The notes: generated by a model from the letters alone, not told the origin. DNA of 18,218 nucleotides from Novosphingobium sp. UBA1948 (GCA_002336765.1 DDES01000245.1:1-18218); one strand, 5' to 3'. Counted from the first letter of the stretch, positions 1 through 6,106 are shown. Program-made: numbers and translations.

Positions 1-24
1 GTTCGATCCCCTCATCCGGCACCA
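1..24 (+). tRNA. 3' end of a tRNA (partial)
   Basis: The first bases fit the end of a tRNA: last base of the T-stem, T-loop TTCGATC, 3' T-stem CCCTC, 3' acceptor strand ATCCGGC, discriminator A and an encoded CCA. The 5' part, including the anticodon, lies outside the window, so the amino acid cannot be read. The implied 5' acceptor GCCGGAT would suit a tRNA-Thr, but that is a guess. It matters because this end is repeated at 5825-5844, making the gene a likely integration target. Confidence 0.8.
2..21 (+). repeat. attL-like direct repeat in the tRNA 3' end
   Basis: The 20 bp TTCGATCCCCTCATCCGGCA, from the T-loop through the acceptor strand and discriminator base, match 5825-5844 in the same orientation without gaps at 18 of 20 positions. 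The mismatches are C10/T5833 and C17/G5840. A tRNA T-loop-to-3' end segment is the classic crossover site of P4-type integrases. Confidence 0.65.
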
Positions 25-148
25 TTCCTCCATTCGCCAGCACCCGCGAATGATTACAGACCCCTGAAATCAGAGATAAATGGGGCCAAGAAGGTCGCCA
101 GCGTTCGCTTGTGTTCGCCTGCAACCACCCCATGTTGGGGGCCTTATC

Positions 149-185
149 GGGGCCTTTTGGTCCGGAGGGCTTTTTGAAAGGCCCC
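149..185. repeat. Inverted repeat upstream of the integrase fragment
   Basis: GGGGCCTTT (149-157) is the exact reverse complement of AAAGGCCCC (177-185), giving a 9-bp stem with a 19-nt loop directly before the integrase-like segment. It is not followed by a T-run, so a terminator is doubtful. It could be a recombinase arm-type or excisionase site, or simply leftover element sequence. Confidence 0.3.
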
Positions 186-189
186 AAAA

Positions 190-345
190 TGGTTTTGGCC
201 GAGGTCTTTACCGAGATCGGGCAGGAATACCTCGACAAGCGCAAGCGCGAGGGGCTTTCCGGAGCGGCAAGGCCGATTATGACCTGTCTCGCGCCTTACC
301 CCTGCCGTTGGCCGCCAAGCGCCAGATACAGCCATTTGTGCTTGG
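190..345 (+). pseudogene. Remnant of a P4-type tyrosine integrase (core-binding domain piece)
   Basis: Read from the ATG at 190, the frame gives a segment containing VFTEIGQEYLDKRKREGLSG. After a one-base frame change near 262-267, the next frame continues with GKADYDLSRALPLPLAAKRQ and IQPF. Joined, this resembles the SAM-like core-binding domain of P4-family integrases (pattern F..va.eyi.kk.reGl..aT.aK..w.L..l.p.lg.rpI..i.p..vl). The frame break, the missing N-terminal domain and the complete absence of the catalytic R-H-R-Y domain show it is not functional. The assignment rests on pattern resemblance only. Its place beside a tRNA end with a matching distal repeat supports it. Confidence 0.4.
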
Positions 346-363
346 ATCAGCCGTACAGAATGA

Positions 364-1257
364 TCATCCGACGGATTGCCGCGCCATGTCGATCAATGCT
401 TTGAAAGCGGCCGAGGGATTCCGTCTGGTGGGATAATAGAGGCATAAGGGCGCGAGTGGCTGCGTCCAGTCGTCCAATACCCGGACAAGGCGGCCCGCGC
501 GGATATCGTCTCGGACATCGGATTCCATGAAATAGCCGATGCCGACATGGTCAAGGACAGCGATGCGCGACAGGCTTGCCTCGTCCAGCGTGATGGGACC
601 GGTAACATCGATCTGAACGGGCTGGCCGTCCTTCTCGAAATGCCAGCGATGCAGCGCTCCGTTTGGCAAACGGATGCGAAGGCACGAGTGGTGAAGCAAG
701 TCCGCTGGGGTACGGGGCTTGCCGTGGATCTTGAAGTACGCTGGCGAAGCCACCACAGCAATGCTGCGCGCGGGCGTCACCTGAATGGCGATCATGTCGG
801 TCGGCACGAGGTTTGCGGCCCGCAGCCCGAGATCGAACCCCTCGGCGACGATGTCCACGATCCTGCCTTCGGTAACGAGGTCGATGTGGACCCGAGGATA
901 GCGCCGCAAGAACTTCAACAGCAGCGGGCCGAGGATCTCCCGCGCGCCCGTGGCGAACGCATTGATCCTCAGCGTGCCTGAGGGCGTTTCCTGTTGTGAG
1001 CGGGCGGCTCCCATCGCTTCGTGAAGTGTACTCACGGCAGGGCCCACCTGCTCGACGAAATTTCGTCCGGCATCGGTGAGAGACACACTGCGGGTCGTGC
1101 GATTGAACAACCGGACGCCCAGCTGCCCCTCCAGCTTGGCGATGGCATTGCTCAGCGCGGTCGTTGACAGCCCCAGTTCCAGCGCCGCCGCACGAAACGA
1201 CCCGCGCCGCGCAATAGCGAGAACAGCGTCAAACTCGATCAGACCGTGTTTTGGCAT
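364..1257 (-). CDS. LysR-family transcriptional regulator
   Basis: A 297-residue LysR-type regulator, a normal length for the family. The N-terminal winged helix-turn-helix (about residues 5-65) is clear: RRGSFRAAALELGLSTTALS, then LEGQLGVRLFNRTTRSVSLT and DAGRNF. The rest is the periplasmic-binding-protein-like effector domain. I chose the ATG at 1257 (protein starts MPKHGLIEFD) rather than the in-frame codon at 1317, because an AAAGG lies about 8 bases upstream and LysR proteins start close to this point. It is transcribed away from the NTF2-like/SDR pair across a 96-bp gap, the usual layout for a LysR protein controlling its divergent neighbours. The effector is unknown. The subtype resembles regulators found beside SDR oxidoreductases. 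Confidence 0.92.
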   Translation of the reverse strand: MPKHGLIEFDAVLAIARRGSFRAAALELGLSTTALSNAIAKLEGQLGVRLFNRTTRSVSLTDAGRNFVEQVGPAVSTLHEAMGAARSQQETPSGTLRINAFATGAREILGPLLLKFLRRYPRVHIDLVTEGRIVDIVAEGFDLGLRAANLVPTDMIAIQVTPARSIAVVASPAYFKIHGKPRTPADLLHHSCLRIRLPNGALHRWHFEKDGQPVQIDVTGPITLDEASLSRIAVLDHVGIGYFMESDVRDDIRAGRLVRVLDDWTQPLAPLCLYYPTRRNPSAAFKALIDMARQSVG

Positions 1258-1353
1258 TGTCCCGCCTTTCGCAACGCTACATGCCGGTTTGGCCCGATTA
1301 TCACAAGCATTGCCCAACGCTAAATTATCCTTGCCACCACAAGGAGCTGAGCA
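1258..1353. promoter_or_regulatory. Divergent promoter region between LysR and NTF2-like genes
   Basis: This 96-bp gap must hold both promoters and, by family precedent, the LysR-binding site. It is AT-richer than its surroundings. ATTATC occurs twice in direct orientation, near 1299 and 1324. I could not pick a convincing T-N11-A box or a -35/-10 pair, so only the region is marked. Confidence 0.4.
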
Positions 1354-1683
1354 ATGTCGACCGAACTACCCAAGCCCATCGCCGACTATGTCGCGGCCAA
1401 CGCACGGCTGGATGCCGACGCCATGCTCAAGCCCTTCGCTGTCGATGCGGTTTTCGTGGACAACGGGAAGCGCTTTGAAGGCCACGATCAGATCCGCAAA
1501 CTGTTCGAAAGCGAGGTCATCGCCGTAAAGGCCATCTTCACGCCTGACGCGATTCGCCACGAGGGCGATCGGGTGATCGTTGAAGGGCCCGCCCATGGCG
1601 ACTTCTCCGGCAGCCCCCTTCGCTTCACCTATCGCTTCACGCTCGAAGCCGATGCTATCAAGGCATTGGAGGTCACCCTATGA
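1354..1683 (+). CDS. NTF2-like / SnoaL-like protein
   Basis: A small 109-residue protein with the NTF2-like (SnoaL-type) cone-fold pattern: an N-terminal helix region (IADYVAANARLDADAMLKPF), then AVFVDNGKRFEGHDQIRKLF, and a strand-rich second half ending FTYRFTLEADAIKALEVTL. Such proteins bind small hydrophobic molecules or act as isomerases, cyclases or dehydratases, and the fold alone does not give the substrate. The start is supported by AAGGAG seven bases upstream. The stop overlaps the SDR start (ATGA at 1680-1683), so the two are translationally coupled and probably work on the same compound. Likely controlled by the divergent LysR gene. Confidence 0.85.
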   Translation: MSTELPKPIADYVAANARLDADAMLKPFAVDAVFVDNGKRFEGHDQIRKLFESEVIAVKAIFTPDAIRHEGDRVIVEGPAHGDFSGSPLRFTYRFTLEADAIKALEVTL

Positions 1684-2468
1684 CCGTCAAGGTTGATCCG
1701 GCCGAGTTCGCGGGAAAGCGCGTACTCGTCAGTGGTGGCACCAAGGGCACGGGCCGCGCAACGGTGGACCGGTTTCTGGCGGGCGGCGCCCGGGTCATCA
1801 CCGCCGCGCGCGGAACGCCGGAGCCGATCGACGGCGTCGAGTTTGTGCAGGCCGACCTGACCACCGCAGAAGGCAGTCAAGCGCTGGCGGACGCCGCACT
1901 CGACAGGTTTGGCGGTATCGACATTCTCGCCCACGTCATCGGTGGCTCGTCCACGCCAGGGGGCGGCTTCGTTGCCCTCACCGATGAACACTGGCTTTCG
2001 GAGCTGAACCTCAACCTTCTGGCGACCGTTCGCCTCGATCGCCTGCTGGTCCCCACGATGATCGAACGGGGCACTGGCGCTGTGGTTCATGTCACCTCGA
2101 TCCAGTCGATCCTGCCTTTGCCGGAGTCGACGACAGCCTATGCCGCGGCCAAGGCTGCACTCAGAACCTACAGCAAATCGCTCTCCAAGGAACTGGGGCC
2201 GAAGGGGGTGCGGGTCAATGTCGTCTCTCCCGGCTGGATCATGACTAAGTCGGCGGTGGTTTTTCTGGAACGCTTGCAGGTGATGAATGGCGGTACAATG
2301 GAGGATGCGAGGCAGTCGGTGCTCGATGCGCTCGGTGGCATTTCGATCGGGCGCGCGGCCGAGCCTTCCGAAGTTGCCGACCTCATCGCCTATCTGGCCT
2401 CGGATCGCGCCGGGGCGATCCATGGCGCCGAATTCGTGATCGATGGCGGTACGGTCAAGACCGTGTGA
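1680..2468 (+). CDS. SDR-family NAD(P)-dependent oxidoreductase
   Basis: A 262-residue classical short-chain dehydrogenase/reductase. The nucleotide-binding turn is SGGTKGTGRA (residues 18-27), the structural Asn is in LNLNLLA (N110/N112), and the catalytic residues are Ser140 (VTSIQS), Tyr154 and Lys158 (YAAAK). The C-terminus has the usual PGW and FVIDGG segments. The common NNAG stretch is replaced by HVIGG (85-89), which occurs in divergent SDRs. GGAGG lies seven bases before the ATG, which overlaps the stop of the NTF2-like gene. The substrate is unknown. As second gene of a LysR-controlled pair it is probably involved in catabolism or detoxification of a small carbonyl compound. Confidence 0.93.
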   Translation: MTVKVDPAEFAGKRVLVSGGTKGTGRATVDRFLAGGARVITAARGTPEPIDGVEFVQADLTTAEGSQALADAALDRFGGIDILAHVIGGSSTPGGGFVALTDEHWLSELNLNLLATVRLDRLLVPTMIERGTGAVVHVTSIQSILPLPESTTAYAAAKAALRTYSKSLSKELGPKGVRVNVVSPGWIMTKSAVVFLERLQVMNGGTMEDARQSVLDALGGISIGRAAEPSEVADLIAYLASDRAGAIHGAEFVIDGGTVKTV

Positions 2469-2590
2469 GATCATCCATCAAGGCTTGCGGGATAAGGTGA
2501 TAGCCAGCGGCGGAAAGCCAGAGCGGATTCATCTGATTTTAGTGCCGACCGCCAGCACCAGTAACGATTTATGTCCGGTCTTGCCCCAAA

Positions 2591-2618
2591 GCCAGCCGCG
2601 TCCCCGGTGCCGGCTGGC
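2591..2618. repeat. Stem-loop between the SDR gene and arsR
   Basis: GCCAGCCG (2591-2598) pairs perfectly with CGGCTGGC (2611-2618) around a 12-nt loop. It lies about 120 bp after the SDR stop. There is no T-run next to it, so it may be a weak or Rho-assisted end of the SDR transcript. The rest of 2469-2679 shows no gene I can support. Confidence 0.3.
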
Positions 2619-2679
2619 GATCGAATTCCCCCATAGGTCGCGGTAGGGGCCAGCTTGCAAAATCGGGATTGCGGCACGC

Positions 2680-2737
2680 TTGACAGTCCGCGTGAATGTC
2701 ATATTTCCATAACAATCAAAATGTAGGAATGTGACAT
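2680..2737 (+). promoter_or_regulatory. ars promoter and candidate ArsR operator
   Basis: A consensus -35 TTGACA lies at 2680-2685. The best -10 at normal spacing is the weak TATTTC (2702-2707). ATGTCATATT (2696-2705) and AATGTGACAT (2728-2737) form an inverted repeat with 9 of 10 bases paired and a 22-bp spacer. The left arm covers the -10 and the right arm runs into the arsR ATG (2736-2738). This is a plausible place for autorepression by ArsR released by arsenite. Binding is inferred. Confidence 0.55.
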
Positions 2738-3095
2738 GGATTCTGCGTCGGTCATTCGCGCCTTGGGCGCTTTGTCTCAGGAACATCGCCTGGCCGCCTT
2801 CCGCATGCTGGTGCAGGCTGGCGAAGAAGGCATGCCTGCGGGCTTGATCGCGGAAAAACTGGGCTTGGTGGCCTCGTCGATGAGCTTCCATTTGGCCGCA
2901 CTTGCAAATGCCGGGCTTGTGACACAGCGCCGCCAAAGCCGCCTTATCATCTATAGTGCCAACTATGGCGTGATGAACGCGCTGATGGGCTATCTGACGG
3001 AAAATTGCTGTGGCGGGGCCGCCTGTACCACGCAAGACATTTGCTGCCCGCCGCAAGTGACCGCCGCCATGACGTGTGAGGCGGATGTTGCATGA
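2736..3095 (+). CDS. arsR: ArsR-family arsenite-responsive repressor
   Basis: A 119-residue winged-helix ArsR/SmtB repressor. The core runs from LGALSQEHRLAAFRMLVQAG through the recognition region GLVASSMSFHLAALANAGLV to the wing RRQSRLIIYS. It lacks the CxCxxC site in the DNA-binding helix of the R773 type. Instead it has a C-terminal Cys91-Cys92 and Cys97 group (NCCGGAAC), the arrangement of the Acidithiobacillus-type ArsR that binds As(III) through three C-terminal cysteines. Further cysteines are at 103, 104 and 114. An AGGA sits seven bases before the ATG. First gene of the ars operon; it should bind its own promoter and release it when arsenite binds. Confidence 0.93.
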   Translation: MDSASVIRALGALSQEHRLAAFRMLVQAGEEGMPAGLIAEKLGLVASSMSFHLAALANAGLVTQRRQSRLIIYSANYGVMNALMGYLTENCCGGAACTTQDICCPPQVTAAMTCEADVA

Positions 3096-3171
3096 CCGAG
3101 CGCGTCGTTAACGCGCTATTCCCGCCGCCATCATGGGCGATGGCGCGACCCCAATGGCCAAGGATCCTTCA

Positions 3172-3606
3172 ATGACCCCCGACATCATCATCTATCACAA
3201 CCCACAATGCGGCACCTCTCGCAACACGCTGGCAATGATCCGCAACGCCGGAATCGAGCCCCATGTGGTGGAATATCTCAAGACCCCGCCGTCGCGCGCC
3301 TTGCTGGAAAGCCTTATCGCGCGTGCCGGAATCGCACCCCGTGCCCTGCTGCGCGAAAAGGGGACGCCCTTTGCCGAGCTGGGCCTTGGCAATCCCGAAC
3401 TGACCGACGCCCAACTGATCGATGCGATGATGGAGCACCCCATCCTCATCAATCGCCCGCTGGTCGTCTCGCCGCTGGGTGTGAAACTGTGCCGCCCTTC
3501 GGAAGAGGTTCTTGACCTCATTCCGGCCGCTCAACGTGGTGCCTTTGCCAAGGAAGACGGCGAGCAGGTGATCGACGCTGACGGCAACCGCGTCGCAAGC
3601 GCCTGA
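3172..3606 (+). CDS. arsC: Arsenate reductase, glutaredoxin-coupled (ArsC, R773 type)
   Basis: Reduces arsenate to arsenite using glutathione and glutaredoxin. The first 12 residues before the catalytic Cys13 end in YHNPQ and the motif continues CGTSRN. Arg61, Arg95 (NRPLV) and Arg108 match in spacing the three arginines (60, 94, 107) that bind substrate in the plasmid R773 enzyme. With the ATG at 3172 the protein has 144 residues, close to the family's 141, and AAGGA lies seven bases upstream. ATGs at 3133 and 3154 in the same frame would add an unconserved leader with worse ribosome sites. It follows arsR by 76 bp and precedes the second arsC by 10 bp. All key residues are present. Confidence 0.95.
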   Translation: MTPDIIIYHNPQCGTSRNTLAMIRNAGIEPHVVEYLKTPPSRALLESLIARAGIAPRALLREKGTPFAELGLGNPELTDAQLIDAMMEHPILINRPLVVSPLGVKLCRPSEEVLDLIPAAQRGAFAKEDGEQVIDADGNRVASA

Positions 3607-3616
3607 GAAAGATACT

Positions 3617-4123
3617 ATGACCAACTCACCATTTTCCATTCTGGTGCTGTGCACCGGCAATTCGGCGCGTTCGATCCTCGGCGAGGCGATTTTCAATCAC
3701 CTCGCTCCGGAGCGCGTGCAGGCATTCAGCGCAGGCAGCAAGCCCAAGGGTGTCCCCCATCCCGGCGCACTACGCCTGTTGGCGCGACGCGGGATCGATA
3801 CCGGCACGTTCCGGTCGAAAAGCTGGCTGGAGTTCTCCGCTCCCGATGCGCCGCCTATCGATCTTGTCATCACTGTCTGCGCCAATGCCGCGGGCGAGGC
3901 TTGTCCGGTGTTCCCCGGCACGCCACTGCGCGCCCATTGGGGCCTGCCCGATCCTGCCGATGTGGAGGGCGGTGAAGCCGCTGAGGACGCTGCCTTTGAG
4001 GACACGTGGCACTGGCTGACGATGCGCGCCGAGGCCCTGCTGGCCCTGCCGTTCGAAACGATGGACAAGGTCGGGGTTCAGGCAAGGCTGGCCGAGATCG
4101 GGCAGATGGAAGGCGCGGCATGA
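3617..4123 (+). CDS. arsC: Arsenate reductase, low-molecular-weight phosphatase type (thioredoxin-coupled)
   Basis: A 168-residue protein of the LMW protein tyrosine phosphatase fold, unrelated to the preceding ArsC. The P-loop C-x5-R is CTGNSAR (Cys12 to Arg18) and the general-acid Asp is in LPDPAD (Asp112). A redox pair, Cys88 and Cys96 in TVCANAAGEACPVFPG, corresponds to Cys82/Cys89 of the staphylococcal pI258 enzyme, supporting thioredoxin-dependent arsenate reduction rather than tyrosine phosphatase activity. The spacing is seven residues, one more than in pI258. The gene starts 10 bp after the first arsC and its stop overlaps the aqpS start (ATGA), so it is firmly inside the operon. Confidence 0.9.
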   Translation: MTNSPFSILVLCTGNSARSILGEAIFNHLAPERVQAFSAGSKPKGVPHPGALRLLARRGIDTGTFRSKSWLEFSAPDAPPIDLVITVCANAAGEACPVFPGTPLRAHWGLPDPADVEGGEAAEDAAFEDTWHWLTMRAEALLALPFETMDKVGVQARLAEIGQMEGAA

Positions 4124-4779
4124 GGCAGAAGCTGACCAGCGAAGCCATTGGCAGCTTCCTGCTGTTCGTCACTGTTGTTGGCTCCGGCATCATGGCCGAA
4201 AGCCTCGCGGGCGGCAATGTCGCGGTGGCGCTGTTGGGCAATACCTTTGCCACCGGCGCGATGCTGTTTGTGCTCATCACCATGCTTGGGCCGGTGTCGG
4301 GCGCGCATTTCAATCCTGCGGTGACGTTGATCATGCGCCTGCGCGGCGAAATCACTGGCGCTGAAAGTCTGGGCTATGTCGCGGCGCAAGTGGCTGGTGG
4401 CATACTGGGCGTGTGGGCCGCCCACATCATGTTCGGTCTGCCCGTGCTGGAGTTGTCGCACCATGCCCGCACCGGCACCGGCCAATGGCTGGGCGAAGCC
4501 ATCGCCACTTTCGGCCTGATCCTGACCATCCTTGGTACGGTCAAGCACCGTCATATCTGGGTGCCGCCCAGCGTGGCCTTCTATATCGTGGCGGCCTATT
4601 GGTTCACGTCCTCCACCAGCTTTGCCAACCCCGCGATCACCATCGCGCGATCGTTGACCGACACCTTCGCCGGCATTGCGCCGTCCGACGTGCCCGGTTT
4701 CATCATCGCTCAGATCATCGGCGCCCTTGCCGCCCATTTTGTCGCAACGGGCCTGTTTCCGGCTGAAGGTAAGTCATGA
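4120..4779 (+). CDS. aqpS: Aquaglyceroporin-family channel, arsenite export (AqpS-like)
   Basis: A 219-residue membrane protein of the MIP/aquaporin family with six predicted hydrophobic segments and both half-helix motifs: HFNPAVT (NPA at 65-67) and FANPAIT (NPA at 170-172). The residue after the second NPA is Ile173, where aquaporins and glycerol facilitators carry the selectivity-filter arginine. The next Arg is at 177. Its place in the ars operon matches the Sinorhizobium meliloti arrangement, where AqpS lets internally made arsenite flow out down its gradient. The start at 4120 was preferred over an upstream in-frame ATG (4006) because GGAAGG lies six bases before it and it overlaps the arsC stop. 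The stop overlaps the arsH start. Confidence 0.9.
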   Translation: MRQKLTSEAIGSFLLFVTVVGSGIMAESLAGGNVAVALLGNTFATGAMLFVLITMLGPVSGAHFNPAVTLIMRLRGEITGAESLGYVAAQVAGGILGVWAAHIMFGLPVLELSHHARTGTGQWLGEAIATFGLILTILGTVKHRHIWVPPSVAFYIVAAYWFTSSTSFANPAITIARSLTDTFAGIAPSDVPGFIIAQIIGALAAHFVATGLFPAEGKS

Positions 4780-5519
4780 CCCGCCTAATCAATCTGTCCG
4801 ACCCTCATCACCTGCCCGCGCTCAAACCGGACTATGCCCACCGCCGTCCCGCCGACGGGCTGGGCGCGATGGGCCCGGCACCACGCATCCTGCTGCTTTA
4901 CGGCTCCCTGCGCGAGCGGTCCTACTCGCGTCTGGTGGTGGAGGAAGCCGCACGTCTGCTGATCCATTTCGGTTGCGAGGTAAGGATCTTCAACCCTTGC
5001 GATCTGCCCTTGCCCGATCAGGTCGCAGGCGATGACCATTCCGCCGTACACGAGCTGCGCGAACTCTCGCTGTGGTCCGAAGGTCAGGTGTGGTGCAGCC
5101 CCGAACGCCATGGCCAGATCACCGGCATCATGAAGACCCAGATCGACCACCTGCCACTGGCCATGAAGGGTATGCGCCCGACGCAGGGCCGAACACTGGC
5201 GGTGATGCAGGTGTGCGCCGGATCGCAGTCGTTCAACTCGGTCAACACCTTGCGCATTCTGGGCCGATGGATGCGGATGTTCACGATCCCCAACCAATCG
5301 TCGGTGGCCAAGGCCTATGAGGAATTCGACGAGGCAGGGCGGATGAAGCCCTCGGCCTATTATGATCGCATTGTCGATGTGTGCGAGGAACTGGTGCGCT
5401 TCACAGTGTTGCTGCGTCCGCATGTCGATCAATTGGTTGACCGCTATTCGGAACGGGTGGAGCGCGATCAGCCGGTCGAAACGCCCGTCGAGCGTGCCGG
5501 ACTGGCCCGTTCGCGTTAG
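4776..5519 (+). CDS. arsH: ArsH, NADPH-dependent FMN reductase / organoarsenical oxidase
   Basis: A 247-residue flavodoxin-fold protein. The FMN phosphate-binding loop is YGSLRERSYSR (42-52), and the family signatures RIFNPCDLPLPDQ, SEGQVWCSPERHGQ and ITGIMKTQIDHLP follow. ArsH enzymes oxidise trivalent methylated or aromatic arsenicals to the less toxic pentavalent forms with NADPH and FMN, acting as tetramers in the cytoplasm. Length and N-terminal extension are typical. The ATG overlaps the aqpS stop (ATGA at 4776-4779) and AAGG lies just upstream. Last gene of the ars operon; no terminator is obvious directly after it. Confidence 0.95.
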   Translation: MTRLINLSDPHHLPALKPDYAHRRPADGLGAMGPAPRILLLYGSLRERSYSRLVVEEAARLLIHFGCEVRIFNPCDLPLPDQVAGDDHSAVHELRELSLWSEGQVWCSPERHGQITGIMKTQIDHLPLAMKGMRPTQGRTLAVMQVCAGSQSFNSVNTLRILGRWMRMFTIPNQSSVAKAYEEFDEAGRMKPSAYYDRIVDVCEELVRFTVLLRPHVDQLVDRYSERVERDQPVETPVERAGLARSR

Positions 5520-5824
5520 GCGGCCTCAAGGTTCGCTGCCGGCAGGCCCACGGTCTGAATTGTGGCCGCCGTTTCAAGATGGTTCCGCCCACATAACGCG
5601 CCGCCTTACGGCACGCTGAACCGTCAACCTTGCGAATGGCCGCTTTATCGGAAACCCGCAATTCAAGTGGAAGGCTGCCAGCGATGAGGGCAAATCCGAC
5701 AGGGAATTTTGTACTGTTGATCGCCTGCGCTCGGCCGCAATCCGGCATTTTTGGGATGTGTCGAGGGTATTTCTAAAGTAGCACGCCAAAGAAACGTCGA
5801 TTTTCAGGCATTTCCCGGCCGATT
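5520..5824. other. Island tail without a recognisable gene
   Basis: About 300 bp between arsH and the right-hand repeat. Reading frames are short and broken. One + frame stays open for roughly 50 codons (about 5620-5780) but resembles nothing I know and has no ribosome site. Probably degenerate element sequence. Confidence 0.4.
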
Positions 5825-5844
5825 TTCGATCCTCTCATCGGGCA
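5825..5844 (+). repeat. attR-like direct repeat of the tRNA 3' end
   Basis: TTCGATCCTCTCATCGGGCA matches 2-21 at 18 of 20 positions in the same orientation. No tRNA body precedes it and no CCA follows (it runs into TAAAAG), so it is a copy of the tRNA end only. The following 5845-6011 shows no gene. Confidence 0.6.
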
Positions 5845-6011
5845 TAAAAGCCCTTGGACGAAACGCAGCCGCCGAAGGATCGCAGGACAGACCGGATTGC
5901 CTCTTTAAGGGCAGGCGGACACAGCTATCCCGCCCCGAGGGCACCTGGAACAATCGGCCAAGATGGACGCTAGTCAAATCAATCGGGAATGGGCGTCACG
6001 CCGAAAAGAGT

Positions 6012-6085
6012 TGGATGCCCTGCAAGGATTCGAACCTCGATAGACGGAATCAGAATCCGTAGTCTTACCATTAGACGACAGGGCA
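6012..6085 (-). tRNA. tRNA-Gln (anticodon CUG)
   Basis: A full 74-nt cloverleaf on the minus strand: acceptor TGCCCTG/CAGGGCA, D-arm GTCT-loop-AGAC, anticodon arm ACGGA-TTCTGAT-TCCGT (anticodon CTG, complement at 6051-6053), 4-nt variable loop, T-arm CGAGG-TTCGAAT-CCTTG with one G-T pair, and an encoded CCA. It decodes CAG. The discriminator base is U, not the G found in E. coli tRNA-Gln. In many alphaproteobacteria this tRNA is charged by GluRS and amidated by GatCAB, which relaxes that position. Confidence 0.95.
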
Positions 6086-6106
6086 TCACTCGGCGTCGTG
6101 GGCGGG

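Larger units (their letters stand above)
2..5844. mobile_element. Decayed tRNA-associated genomic island carrying arsenic resistance
   Basis: Seen: a 20-bp tRNA-end direct repeat at both limits (18/20 identical), an integrase-like fragment next to the left repeat, and accessory genes between (LysR, NTF2-like, SDR, five ars genes). Housekeeping genes begin beyond the right repeat. Known: tyrosine-recombinase elements integrate in tRNA 3' ends, restore the tRNA and leave such repeats. Inferred: the 5.8 kb between the repeats entered as an element and was then fixed, because the only recombinase trace is short and frameshifted. A later insertion or deletion inside the island cannot be ruled out. 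Confidence 0.5.

Noticed and set aside
5825..5844. A second, degenerate tRNA gene
   Set aside because: No D-arm or anticodon arm can be built upstream and no CCA follows. Only the T-loop-to-discriminator part is present, which suits an att repeat.
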